DNA of 64,000 bases from JARRQJ01 sp037381915 (GTDB lineage Bacteria; Pseudomonadota; Gammaproteobacteria; DRLM01): NCBI GenBank assembly GCA_037381915.1, contig JARRQJ010000005.1:23192-87191 (forward strand), read 5' to 3'. Shown piece after piece: positions 32,840 through 42,044 of the stretch; the first letter of the stretch is position 1; every line of letters begins with the position of its first letter. Below the pieces are notes generated by a model. It was given only the letters and a program-made list of their open reading frames with translations. It was not told the origin of the DNA and made no database searches. Position numbers and translations under genes: made by a program.

Positions 32840-35554
32840 TCAATGAGCTTCGTCCCAGTTCGCCCCGATGCCGATGTCGACCACCAGGGGTACCGCCAGT
32901 GCGGCGGCCGCCATCATGCACCGTTCGATGTCGGCCGCGATCGGTTCCACGCTCGCGGCAGCGACCTCGAACACCAATTCATCGTGAACCTGCATGATCA
33001 TTCTGGCGTCCGCACCGCTTGCCCGCAGCCGGGCATCGGTGAGCAGCATGGCACGCTTGATGATGTCCGCGGCCGTACCCTGCATGGGGGCGTTGATGGC
33101 GGCCCGTTCGGCGTATTGCCGGCGTTGTTGCTGGCGGGCATTGATATCCGTGAGATAAAGTCGCCTGCCGAACAGTGTTTCCACGTAGCCCTGTTTCCGG
33201 GCCAGCAGCCGGGTGCGGTCCATGAATTGCTTGGCGCCGGGATAGCGGGCGAAATAAAGGTCGATGTATTGCTGGGCGGCATTGCGGTCGATGCCCAGTT
33301 GGCGCGCCAGGCCGAAGGCGGACATGCCGTAGATCAGGCCGAAGTTGATGGCCTTGGCGTTGCGGCGCTGTTCGGCGCTGACCGTGTCCGGCGCCACACC
33401 GAAGATCTCCGCCGCGGTGGCAGTGTGGATATCGGCGTTGGAGGCGAAGGCGTGAAGCAGGCGCTCATCTTCCGACAGATGGGCCATGATGCGCAGTTCG
33501 ATCTGGGAATAGTCCGCTGCGATGATCTTGTAACCCGGCGGCGCGACAAAGGCTTGGCGGATCCGGCGCCCTTCCCGGGTGCGGATGGGGATATTCTGCA
33601 GGTTGGGATCGCTGGAGGACAGGCGCCCGGTGGCGGCCACCGCCTGGTGATAGGAGGTGTGGACCCGGCCGCTGCCGGGATTGATTTGTTGGGGCAGGCG
33701 ATCGGTGTAGGTGGATTTGAGCTTGCTCATGGCCCGGTAGTCCAGGATCAAGGCCGCCAGGGGGTGGTGGTCGGCCAGTTCCTGGAGGGCCTCTTCCCCG
33801 GTGGAGGGTTGCCCGGTGGGGGTCTTGAAGTTAACCGGCAGGCCAAGCTTGCCGTAGAGGATCTCCTGGATCTGCTTGGGCGAGCCGAGATTGAAGGCCT
33901 GGCCCGCCAGCTCATGGGCGCGGCGCTCCTGTTCCGCCATAGCCTCGGCCAACTCGGCACTTTGTTGGCGCAACATGGCCGCATCCACCAGCACCCCGGT
34001 GCGCTCCATGCGGGACAGAACGCTCACCAGGGGAATCTCAATGTCCCTGTACAAGGAGGCCAGGCCGGGCACCTGGGCGAGTTGCGGCCAGAGATGCCGG
34101 TGGAGGCGCAGGGTGATATCGGCGTCTTCCGCGGCATAGGGGGCGGCCTGCTCCACGGGGATCTGGTTGAAGCTGCGCTGCTTGGCGCCCTTGCCGGCGA
34201 TGTCTTTGAAGGCGATGGTGGCATGGTCCAGATATTTGCGGGACAGGGAGTCCATATCATGGCGGCTGGCGGTGCTGTTCAGCACATAGGACTCCAGCAT
34301 GGTGTCGTGGGCGATGCCCGCCAGGCGAATCCCGTGGTTGGCCAGCACGCTCATGTCGTATTTCAGATTGTGTCCCAGCTTGGCCCGCGTCTCATCCTCC
34401 AGCAACGGTCGCAGCCTGGCCAGCACCGCCTCGCGCGCCAATTGCGGCGGGGCGTCCAGATAATCGTGGGCCAGGGGGACATAGGCGGCCTCGCCGGGCG
34501 TGACGGCAAACGACACGCCCACGATCTGCGCCTGCATATAATCCAGGCTGGTGGTCTCAGTATCGAAGGCGAACAGTTCGGCCTCGCTCAGACGCGTCAC
34601 CCAGCTATCGAGCGCCGCGGCGCCCAACACCGTGTCGTAGCGGGCGGGCGCCGGGGCGGCTTGGGCGGTGGTGTCGGCCCGGGCGGTGTCGCCTTGTTCC
34701 TCAAGCTGCCTTAACCAGGTTTTGAACTCCAAATGCCGATACAGGTCGGATAGCGCGCCGACATCAGGGGGCTGCGGGCGCAGCGTGGTGGGTGTAACAT
34801 CGAGTGTGACGTCACAGTGTATGGTGGCGAGCCGGCGCGCGAGTGGCAGCTGCTCCAGATGGCTGCGGAGATTTTCGCCGACCTTGCCCGGGATCTCCCC
34901 GGCATGGGCCACCAAATTGTCCAGCGTTCCGTAGGCCGTGAGCCACTTGACCGCGGTTTTGGGTCCCACCTTGGGCACACCCGGAATATTGTCAGAGCTG
35001 TCGCCCACAAGGGCGAGATAATCGACGATCTGTTCCGGGGTGATACCGAATTTTTCCGCCACGCCCTGGCGGTCCAGGACACTGTTGGACATGGTGTTGA
35101 TCAGCGTGATATGGCTGTCGACCAGCTGGGCCATATCCTTGTCGCCGGTGGAGATCAGCGTGTCTATGCCCGCGACGGCGGCCTGGCGCGCCAGGGTGCC
35201 GATAACGTCATCCGCCTCCACCCCATCCACCACCAGACAGGGTAGGCCGCTGGCGCGCACGATGGCGTGCAAGGGTTCGATCTGGGCGCGCAGATCGTCG
35301 GGCATGGGGGGGCGGTGGGCCTTGTATTGTTCGAACAGCTCGTCGCGAAAGGTCTTGCCCTTGGCGTCGAAGACCACCGCCACGTAATCGGCCTCATAAT
35401 CGCTCAGCAGCTTGCGCAACATGTTGGCCACGCCGTACACCGCGCCGGTGGGTTCGCCGCGGGAGTTGGTGAGGGGCGGCAGGGCGAAAAAGGCGCGGTA
35501 TAGATACGAGGAGCCGTCCACCAGAACCAGCAATTGCGAGGATTTTTTATTCAT
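32840..35554 (-). CDS. polA: DNA polymerase I
   Basis: A 904-residue Pol I. It has a 5'-3' exonuclease (about 1-290, LVDGSSYLYRAFFALPPL, STGDKDMAQLV, SDNIPGVPKVGPKTA), a 3'-5' exonuclease (about 310-500, FAFDTETTSLDYM, KLGHNLKYDMSVL) that keeps its catalytic acids, and a family A polymerase (IIAADYSQIELRIMAHLS, RRNAKAINFGLIYGMS, MIMQVHDELVFEV). All three activities look intact. It fills gaps in repair and replaces RNA primers. The 627-codon frame on the opposite strand is a GC shadow. Confidence 0.98.
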   Translation of the reverse strand: MNKKSSQLLVLVDGSSYLYRAFFALPPLTNSRGEPTGAVYGVANMLRKLLSDYEADYVAVVFDAKGKTFRDELFEQYKAHRPPMPDDLRAQIEPLHAIVRASGLPCLVVDGVEADDVIGTLARQAAVAGIDTLISTGDKDMAQLVDSHITLINTMSNSVLDRQGVAEKFGITPEQIVDYLALVGDSSDNIPGVPKVGPKTAVKWLTAYGTLDNLVAHAGEIPGKVGENLRSHLEQLPLARRLATIHCDVTLDVTPTTLRPQPPDVGALSDLYRHLEFKTWLRQLEEQGDTARADTTAQAAPAPARYDTVLGAAALDSWVTRLSEAELFAFDTETTSLDYMQAQIVGVSFAVTPGEAAYVPLAHDYLDAPPQLAREAVLARLRPLLEDETRAKLGHNLKYDMSVLANHGIRLAGIAHDTMLESYVLNSTASRHDMDSLSRKYLDHATIAFKDIAGKGAKQRSFNQIPVEQAAPYAAEDADITLRLHRHLWPQLAQVPGLASLYRDIEIPLVSVLSRMERTGVLVDAAMLRQQSAELAEAMAEQERRAHELAGQAFNLGSPKQIQEILYGKLGLPVNFKTPTGQPSTGEEALQELADHHPLAALILDYRAMSKLKSTYTDRLPQQINPGSGRVHTSYHQAVAATGRLSSSDPNLQNIPIRTREGRRIRQAFVAPPGYKIIAADYSQIELRIMAHLSEDERLLHAFASNADIHTATAAEIFGVAPDTVSAEQRRNAKAINFGLIYGMSAFGLARQLGIDRNAAQQYIDLYFARYPGAKQFMDRTRLLARKQGYVETLFGRRLYLTDINARQQQRRQYAERAAINAPMQGTAADIIKRAMLLTDARLRASGADARMIMQVHDELVFEVAAASVEPIAADIERCMMAAAALAVPLVVDIGIGANWDEAH

Positions 35555-35665
35555 GAATGATAAGGTGTTAAATACTGGGCCGGGCCGCGGTGCATGCGGA
35601 GATTGTACTAAAAATTGTTCTCGACGCGGCCGATAGCATCAGCAGCAGCGAGGAAAAGCATTACT

Positions 35666-36391
35666 ATGGACGATAAACACCGCGCCACCCATCCCAGTTT
35701 CATGCCCGTCAACGATTCTCTGCTCAGCAGGGAGTCGTGGAAGATCTTTCAGATCATGGCGGAGTTCGTCGAAGGCTTCGAGCGTCTTGCTCAGATCAAG
35801 CCTTCCGTGAGCCTGTTCGGCTCGGCGCGCATGGCACCCGATCATCCCTATTACCAGCTCACGGAGGAGATCGCGCGGGCGTTGTCCGATGCCGGGTTCA
35901 GCGTGGTGAGCGGCGGGGGGCCGGGACTGATGGAGGCGGCGAACAAGGGGGCCTTCGCCGGCAAGTCACCGAGCATCGGCCTCAATATTGCGCTGCCCCA
36001 GGAGCAGCTCGCCAACCAGTACCAAGATATCTCATTGAATTTCAGGCACTTTTTTTCGCGCAAGGTGATGTTTGTGAAATACGCCTCGGCCTATGTGGTT
36101 CTGCCCGGCGGTTTCGGCACCTTGGATGAATTGGCCGAAATATTGACGCTGGTGCAGACCGGCAAGACCCGGCGGATTCCCATCATCCTGGTGCACAGCC
36201 CATTTTGGGGAGGTTTAATCGAATGGTTTAAGACTACACTTGTCAAAGAAGTAACCATCGATGCCGGCGACCTGGACTTGGTGCAAGTGCTGGACAAGCC
36301 GCAAGAGGTAGTAGATGCTATCTTTAACCATTATGAGAGTCGTGGCTTCGAGCCTTCTGCTGAAGAGCAGGAAATGCTGTTGGATTTGTAA
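35666..36391 (+). CDS. LOG family protein (TIGR00730, lysine decarboxylase-like Rossmann fold)
   Basis: A 241-residue protein with the LOG signature: SVVSGGGPGLMEAANKGA and the PGGFGTLDELAEILTLVQTG motif with its catalytic Arg/Glu environment. Family members hydrolyse nucleoside monophosphates to free base and ribose 5-phosphate, as in cytokinin activation, or act as PpnN-type nucleosidases. ATG 35666 follows GAGGAAAA. It is divergent from polA and lies 29 bp before DUF2782. Confidence 0.9.
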   Translation: MDDKHRATHPSFMPVNDSLLSRESWKIFQIMAEFVEGFERLAQIKPSVSLFGSARMAPDHPYYQLTEEIARALSDAGFSVVSGGGPGLMEAANKGAFAGKSPSIGLNIALPQEQLANQYQDISLNFRHFFSRKVMFVKYASAYVVLPGGFGTLDELAEILTLVQTGKTRRIPIILVHSPFWGGLIEWFKTTLVKEVTIDAGDLDLVQVLDKPQEVVDAIFNHYESRGFEPSAEEQEMLLDL

Positions 36392-36420
36392 CATCTTCCC
36401 CTTCGGAACGGGACCCGGTT

Positions 36421-36750
36421 ATGTCTTCTAGCGTTGTGCCGCAAGCAGCTGTCTTGTTTTTTTGCTCCATCGGGATGGCCATGGCCGCTACCGAGGGCGG
36501 TGCGTCCGCCCCGGACCAGTCTGCGTCCAGCGTGCCTCAACAGCCCGAAATCACCATCATCCAGCGGGGCAAGGAACGGGTGGAAGAATATCGCGTGAAC
36601 AATCAGATCTATATGGTCAAGATTACGCCAGCCATGGGTTACCCCTATTATCTTGTCGACACCACTGGTGACGGCAATTTCGATACGCGGCGGCCCCAGC
36701 TGAATACCCCGCCCGTGGTTCCCCAGTGGGTGTTGTTTCGTTGGAAATAG
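36421..36750 (+). CDS. DUF2782 family periplasmic protein
   Basis: A 109-residue protein with a signal peptide ending AMAA and the family core QPEITIIQRGKERVEEYRVNNQIYMVKITPAMGYPYYLVDTTGDG, closing QWVLFRWK. DUF2782 genes are found next to polA in many gammaproteobacteria. The function is unknown. ATG 36421 is the only start that includes the signal peptide. Confidence 0.9.
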   Translation: MSSSVVPQAAVLFFCSIGMAMAATEGGASAPDQSASSVPQQPEITIIQRGKERVEEYRVNNQIYMVKITPAMGYPYYLVDTTGDGNFDTRRPQLNTPPVVPQWVLFRWK

Positions 36751-37440
36751 CTGGAGTGGCTATTGTCCCTCGTCATTATTATCAAGGACCTGCGAGCAAG
36801 AGGTAAGAGCACGAAATTTTCCCGGACAGGCGCGTAAGCCGGAAATCTCAGGGAAAAAGTGCCGCTGTAATGATATCGACATGTCTCCGAAGGATAATTT
36901 CCTTCTGAGCTGATCAATTTTAAAGTTGCCCGCTACCATTATTTGATAAACCCTTGCCGAAGGTTGTAATTTTTGACTATCCACAAAACCTGTGGATAAG
37001 TATGTGGATGAGTTGCGACTGATGTTTGCTAAAGCTAGTCATATCCGGCGTTTCCGGAATTGGCGCGAAAATGACCATCGATTATTTTTTTGTAAAAACA
37101 AAACGTTACTAATTTCCGCATAGCTCTCCAGGCAAAACATCATAAACTTAGTTCATGATCTGTGTCGGCACCGGAATTGTGCATAAGACGGCTCTGAATC
37201 CAGCACCATGCCCTGCGTTTGAGACACAGTGGGAAAAGCACGGGTCGCCCTGGCTAGGATCTGAGAGGCTTTAAGGATTTGCCAGGGGACGGAAAGTTAA
37301 GCGTTGTTTCAGGTCAAAACGGCATGATGAAGCTTAAAGACCGGCCGCGCTCTTTCGAGGAGATTAAATTTTCTGCATTTTTTTGGTGACGATGGGCTAA
37401 AGGCGTATGATGTGCAGGATTTGCTTCCTTAAAATCGAGC
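36751..37440. other. 690 bp intergenic region before the type II secretion operon
   Basis: No coding frame looks real. It is AT-richer than its surroundings and contains DnaA-box-like sites (36977-37011 and 37178-37186), a GAAGGA/TCCTTC dyad (36889-36905), an A/T-run stretch (about 37082-37105) and a T-run near 37375-37383. It must also hold the gsp promoter. Confidence 0.7.
36977..37011. promoter_or_regulatory. Cluster of three DnaA-box-like sites
   Basis: CTATCCACA (36977-36985, one mismatch to TTATCCACA), TGTGGATAA (36991-36999, perfect reverse box) and TGTGGATGA (37003-37011, one mismatch) lie within 35 bp, the first two head to head. A fourth, TGTGCATAA, is at 37178-37186. An AT-rich stretch follows at about 37070-37130. 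The sites could titrate DnaA or regulate neighbouring genes. dnaA, dnaN or mnmG are not here, so I do not call oriC. Confidence 0.55.
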
Positions 37441-38373
37441 GTGAGCACGGAGCCTGATACGGCATTGATGAATTGGATACAATACAAATCCTTGGGAGCG
37501 GAGGCGCTGATTACGGAGCGATCTGCATCTTGGGTGTTGGTCTTGTGCGTGGTGTTGTTGGCCTATAGTGCCGCTCGTATTACTTGGATGGTGGTGCCGC
37601 TGCAGTCGGGTGGCGGCGCGGTTATGCCTCCCCGGCCTCTACCCACCCCCGCCCCAACGTCCCAGGGCGCGGACGCCCTTTCCATGAGCCGCGCCGTCGT
37701 CGCCCGGCATTTGTTTGGTGAGGCGCAAACTGCCGGCGCGACTCCGGGGCCCGCCGCCATTCCGGAGACGCAACTGAAGTTGGTGTTGCGCGGCGTCATG
37801 GCCTCTCCGGATGTGCACACCGCGACGGCGATTGTGGCGGACCCCAGTGGTCATGAGGACTTTTACACGGTGGGCAAGGAATTGCCCGGCGGCGCGGTCC
37901 TCAAGGAGGTGCACCCTCAGTATATTGTGTTGTCCCGGGGTGGGCGCCTGGAGACTCTGCGCTTGCCCACCGATGCCTTGCAGGTTGCCAATGGCGCGCC
38001 GCCGCCGTCCGTCGTCGCCAATACCGCCTCCAGCGGCGTCTCCCCTGAGGCGGGAGCGCTGATACGACGCTACCGTGATGAATTTATGAAGAATCCCCAA
38101 AGTCTCATTAACCTGTTCCAGGGGGAGCCCTATTGGCAAAACGGCCGCATGATCGGCTATCGCTTACGTCCGGGTCGCAATCCCGGCGTTCTGGAAAAAT
38201 TCGGCATACAACCGGGAGACGTGGTGACGACCGTAAACGGCGTGAGCTTGACCGATCCGTCAGGGAGAATGAAGCTGCTGCGCGATATAAACAGCGCAAC
38301 GCAGATTAACCTGAACGTGATCCGCCGCGGCAGCCCTGTCTCCATTTCCATACCCGTGGGCCGTCCGGGTTAA
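37441..38373 (+). CDS. gspC: Type II secretion system protein GspC
   Basis: The 310-residue inner-membrane coupling protein. It has a cytoplasmic N-terminus, one helix (about 29-50, WVLVLCVVLLAYSAARI), a Pro-rich linker, an HR domain (about 108-175, LKLVLRGVMASPDVHTATAIVADPSG) that binds the secretin, and a C-terminal PDZ domain (IQPGDVVTTVNGVSLTDPSGRM). GTG 37441 is the start. It opens the 12-gene gspC-N operon. Confidence 0.95.
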   Translation: MSTEPDTALMNWIQYKSLGAEALITERSASWVLVLCVVLLAYSAARITWMVVPLQSGGGAVMPPRPLPTPAPTSQGADALSMSRAVVARHLFGEAQTAGATPGPAAIPETQLKLVLRGVMASPDVHTATAIVADPSGHEDFYTVGKELPGGAVLKEVHPQYIVLSRGGRLETLRLPTDALQVANGAPPPSVVANTASSGVSPEAGALIRRYRDEFMKNPQSLINLFQGEPYWQNGRMIGYRLRPGRNPGVLEKFGIQPGDVVTTVNGVSLTDPSGRMKLLRDINSATQINLNVIRRGSPVSISIPVGRPG

Positions 38374-38400
38374 AATGGCGGCCGGCAAGGATTGGAAGTG

Positions 38401-38460
38401 ATGAACATGACTACAGGCGATTCGGGATGGCCGTCGAAGGTCTTCGGTGAATTAGGATGA
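38401..38460 (+). CDS. Possible 19-codon leader frame before gspD
   Basis: ATG 38401, preceded by GGAAG, opens MNMTTGDSGWPSKVFGELG and stops at TGA 38458-38460, 3 bp before the gspD ATG. Its end overlaps the gspD ribosome site (AGGATGA), so translating it could couple to gspD. A chance frame is just as likely. Confidence 0.2.
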   Translation: MNMTTGDSGWPSKVFGELG

Positions 38461-38463
38461 CAA

Positions 38464-40494
38464 ATGCGCAAAAACATAAGCGATAAGAATTGCCTGGGTA
38501 AAACCTTGCGCTGGGTGATGGGGATCTATTTGTTGTTCCTGTCGGGTATTGTGCCGGCCTTCGCCGCGAATACGGTCACCTTGAATTTCAAGGATGCGGA
38601 CATTGACTCGGTGATCGGTTGGATGGCGGAACAGACCGGCAAGAACTTTGTGGTTGATCCGCGAGTCAAGAGCAAGGTCACCATTATTTCCGGCAAACCT
38701 CTCAACAAAGACGAACTATATCAGGTCTTCCTGTCGGTCCTGCAGGTACATGGGTTTGCCGCGGTGCCCAGCGGCGAGGTCATCAAGATCGTGCCGGACA
38801 TCAACGCCAAACAAGACGGGGTGCCGGTGGGAGATGCCCGACACCCGGGGCGGGGCGACGAGGTGATCACCCGCGTCATTCCACTGGAAAACGTACCCGC
38901 CGCCCAGTTGGTGCCCATCCTGAGGCCCCTGATTCCCCAACAGGGGCATATGGTGGCCTATCCCCCCAGCAACGTTTTGATCATTTCCGACCATGCGGTA
39001 AATATCGATCGTATCGCGAAGATCATCTCGCGGGTCGACGTGCCCAGTGCGGAAAACCAGGTGGAGGTCATTCACCTGCATCACGCCTCGGCGGTGGAGG
39101 TCGCGCGTATCCTCACCACCCTGGAACAGCAGAATCAGCGGAACGTCCAGAAACAAGGCGGGCATTTGGAGGGCAGGGCAACCATCATTGCCGATGAACG
39201 GACCAACAGCATCCTGTTGGGCGGCGGTAAGACCAACCGCCTGCAAATCCGCGCGCTGGTCTCCAATCTCGACATCCCCTTGGAACGGGAAGGCAACATT
39301 CATGTGATCTATTTGCGCTACGCCAATGCCAAGGACCTGGTGCCGGTCCTCACCGGCATCGGACAAAGCGTGGTAAAGGAGGAGCAGGCGAAAAAGGGCG
39401 GCGCGGCGGCGAAGCGCCAATCCTCGTCACCGGCCTTCGATATCCAGGCCGACGAGAGTACAAACGCGCTGGTAATCACCGCGAGCCTGGAAGTGTTCCG
39501 TTCCCTGCGGGCGGTGATCCGTCAGTTGGATGTGCGCCGCGCACAGGTTCTGGTGGAAGGCATCATCGCCGAGATCTCTGTTAACAAGGCGGCGCAATTG
39601 GGTATCCAATGGGCCGTGGACGCCACCCCCGGCGGTCATGGTCCAATCGGTTTCACCAATTTCGCCAGCGGTACCGGTTCCAGCTTGGGTGAGATCGCCG
39701 CTGCGGCGGTGAGCGGCACCGTGACATCGGTGCCGGAAGGCTTGAGCCTCGGTGTCGGACGCTTTAACAGTAACAACATCAATTTTGGCGCCCTGCTTCG
39801 CGCCCTGCGAGGCGACGGATCCACCAATGTGTTGTCCACCCCCACCCTGCTGACCTTGGATAATCAAGAGGCGGAGATCGTCGTCGGCCAGAACGTGCCG
39901 TTTGTGACCGGCTCTTATTCCAGTGTGAGCAACGCCAACACGGTGTCCAATCCCTTCCAGACGATCCAGCGGCAAAACGTCGGTATCGATCTCAAGGTCA
40001 AGCCTCAGATCAACGAAGGTAATACCATCAAGCTGGATGTGGAACAAAAGGTGGACAGCTTGGCAGCCAGCTCCGCGGGCGCGGCGGATCTGATCACCAA
40101 TACCCGCTCCATCAAGACCACGGTGCTGGTGGACGACGGCCAGGTGGTGGTATTGGGCGGGCTGATCAAGAATGATCTTAAGGAGAGCGAGCAAAAGGTG
40201 CCGGGGCTGGGCGATCTCCCCCTCATAGGCGGATTATTCCGTTATAAAACCTCCACCAAGGACAAGACCGATCTCATGGTGTTCCTGCACCCCGTGATCA
40301 TGCGCGACGAGCAGCTGTTGGCCAACGTCTCCGGCGACAAATATAATTATATTCGCGCCAAGGAACTGGCCTTGCGGGAGAAAGGCGTATCCTTGCTGCC
40401 CGATGAAAGTACCCCTCTGATGCGCCCCTTGGACGAATTACGTGAATTGCCCGCACCCTTTAGCAACAACCCGCCGCCCCCGGCCAAACCTTAA
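38464..40494 (+). CDS. gspD: Type II secretion outer membrane secretin GspD
   Basis: The 676-residue secretin has a signal peptide (cleavage near residue 35, after AFA), the N0 domain (VTLNFKDADIDSVIGWMAEQTGKNFVVDP), N1-N3 domains and the C-terminal secretin domain (NVPFVTGSYSS, GIDLKVKPQINEGNTIKLDVEQ, DDGQVVVLGGLIKNDL, PGLGDLPLIGGLFRYK). It forms the outer membrane channel for folded exoproteins. A short S-domain-like Pro-rich tail follows. Confidence 0.97.
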   Translation: MRKNISDKNCLGKTLRWVMGIYLLFLSGIVPAFAANTVTLNFKDADIDSVIGWMAEQTGKNFVVDPRVKSKVTIISGKPLNKDELYQVFLSVLQVHGFAAVPSGEVIKIVPDINAKQDGVPVGDARHPGRGDEVITRVIPLENVPAAQLVPILRPLIPQQGHMVAYPPSNVLIISDHAVNIDRIAKIISRVDVPSAENQVEVIHLHHASAVEVARILTTLEQQNQRNVQKQGGHLEGRATIIADERTNSILLGGGKTNRLQIRALVSNLDIPLEREGNIHVIYLRYANAKDLVPVLTGIGQSVVKEEQAKKGGAAAKRQSSSPAFDIQADESTNALVITASLEVFRSLRAVIRQLDVRRAQVLVEGIIAEISVNKAAQLGIQWAVDATPGGHGPIGFTNFASGTGSSLGEIAAAAVSGTVTSVPEGLSLGVGRFNSNNINFGALLRALRGDGSTNVLSTPTLLTLDNQEAEIVVGQNVPFVTGSYSSVSNANTVSNPFQTIQRQNVGIDLKVKPQINEGNTIKLDVEQKVDSLAASSAGAADLITNTRSIKTTVLVDDGQVVVLGGLIKNDLKESEQKVPGLGDLPLIGGLFRYKTSTKDKTDLMVFLHPVIMRDEQLLANVSGDKYNYIRAKELALREKGVSLLPDESTPLMRPLDELRELPAPFSNNPPPPAKP

Positions 40495-40517
40495 GCTCGA
40501 TCTTGAGCCCCGCAGCC

Positions 40518-42041
40518 ATGTCAAACGAGATTGCTCAGCAGGTCAGTGTGGAGTCGACACCGCCCCCGGTGGAGGAACGGCGTTTGCCCTTCGCCTACGC
40601 CAAACGGCACGGCGTGCTGGTTAATCGCTGGGAGAACGGTCACGCCGTGGTGTGGTGTCGCCCCGATGTGGACAGCCAGGTGATCACCGAGGTGCGCCGT
40701 CATCTGGGCGCGCCGGTGCGGCTGGAACCCCTTGAGCTGGACAAGTTCGATTATCAGTTGCGCCAGGCCTACGAACAGGGTTCCTCCGAGGCCATGGAGA
40801 TCATGGAGGACATGGGAGATGACGAGGATCTGTCCAGTATCGCCCAGCAACTTCCGGAACCGGAGGATCTGCTGGAAAGCGAGGACGACGCCCCTATCAT
40901 CCGCCTGCTCAACGCCCTGTTGACCCAGGCGGTGAAGGAGAACGCCTCCGATATACACATCGAGCCTTATGAACATCGGCTGGTGGTGCGCTATCGTGTC
41001 GACGGCGTGTTGCGTGAGGTCTTGGAGCCGCGGCGGGTGCTGGCGCCTCTCATCACCTCGCGCATCAAGGTCATGGCCAAACTGGATATCGCCGAAAAAC
41101 GCCTGCCGCAGGACGGCCGCATCTCCCTGCGCATCGCCGGGCGGCCGGTGGACGTGCGCGTCTCCACCATCCCCTCGGGGCACGGCGAACGGGTGGTGTT
41201 GCGCCTGCTGGATAAACAGGCGGGGCGCCTCGATCTGGAGCATCTCGGGATGGCCCCCGATGCCCTGACGCTGATGGACCAGATCATCCGCCGTCCCCAC
41301 GGCATCGTGCTGGTCACCGGTCCCACCGGTTCGGGCAAGACCACCACCCTGTACGCGGCGCTTATCCGGCTCAACGACCGTTTGCGCAATATTATGACCG
41401 TGGAAGATCCCATCGAATATTATCTGGACGGCATCAGCCAGACCCACGTCAACACCCGGGTGGAGATGACCTTCGCACGCGGTCTGCGCGCCATCCTGCG
41501 CCAGGACCCGGATATCGTCATGGTGGGCGAGATCCGCGACCTGGATACCGCCGAGATCGCCGTGCAGGCCAGTCTCACCGGTCACCTGGTGCTGTCCACC
41601 CTGCATACCAACAGCGCCGTGGGCGCGGTGACCCGTTTGCGCGATATGGGGGTGGAACCGTTTCTGCTGTCGTCCAGCCTGATCGGCGTCTTGGCGCAAC
41701 GCTTGGTGCGTTTGTTGTGCCCGCAGTGCAAAAAGCCCTATGTCCCCCCCGCCACGGATTGCCAGCGCTTCGGTTTCGCCGTGGATAAGCCACCCACCCT
41801 CTATACTGCCGGCGGTTGTCCCACGTGCAATCAATCCGGCTACAGCGGCCGCACCGGGATCTATGAGCTGCTGGAGGTGGACGAGAAGATGCGCGGCATG
41901 ATTCACGACGGCGCCGGCGAACAGGAGCTCGAGGCCTACGCCCATGCGCGTTATCGCGGCCTGTTCCAGGACGGGATGCGGCGTGTGTTGGCGGGTGATA
42001 CCTCCCTGGAGGAAGTGTTGCGCGTCACCCACGAGGGCTAA
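40518..42041 (+). CDS. gspE: Type II secretion ATPase GspE
   Basis: The 507-residue cytoplasmic assembly ATPase. The N1E/N2E region binds GspL. The core has Walker A GPTGSGKTTTLY (about 270), an Asp box (MTVEDPIEYYL), Walker B ILRQDPDIVMVGEIRD and the His box HLVLSTLHTNSA. The zinc tetracysteine CPQCKKPY...CPTCNQSGY is present. ATG 40518 is preferred to TTG 40503. gspF starts 3 bp after the stop. Confidence 0.97.
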   Translation: MSNEIAQQVSVESTPPPVEERRLPFAYAKRHGVLVNRWENGHAVVWCRPDVDSQVITEVRRHLGAPVRLEPLELDKFDYQLRQAYEQGSSEAMEIMEDMGDDEDLSSIAQQLPEPEDLLESEDDAPIIRLLNALLTQAVKENASDIHIEPYEHRLVVRYRVDGVLREVLEPRRVLAPLITSRIKVMAKLDIAEKRLPQDGRISLRIAGRPVDVRVSTIPSGHGERVVLRLLDKQAGRLDLEHLGMAPDALTLMDQIIRRPHGIVLVTGPTGSGKTTTLYAALIRLNDRLRNIMTVEDPIEYYLDGISQTHVNTRVEMTFARGLRAILRQDPDIVMVGEIRDLDTAEIAVQASLTGHLVLSTLHTNSAVGAVTRLRDMGVEPFLLSSSLIGVLAQRLVRLLCPQCKKPYVPPATDCQRFGFAVDKPPTLYTAGGCPTCNQSGYSGRTGIYELLEVDEKMRGMIHDGAGEQELEAYAHARYRGLFQDGMRRVLAGDTSLEEVLRVTHEG

Positions 42042-42044
42042 ACG

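Noticed and set aside
32831..34714. 627-codon plus-strand frame opposite polA
   Set aside because: It is antisense to well-conserved polA domains and is a product of high GC at third positions.
36751..37440. Possibility that the AT-rich gap with DnaA boxes is the chromosomal origin
   Set aside because: No dnaA, dnaN, rpmH, mnmG or parAB is adjacent and only four boxes are seen, so the evidence is too thin to call oriC.
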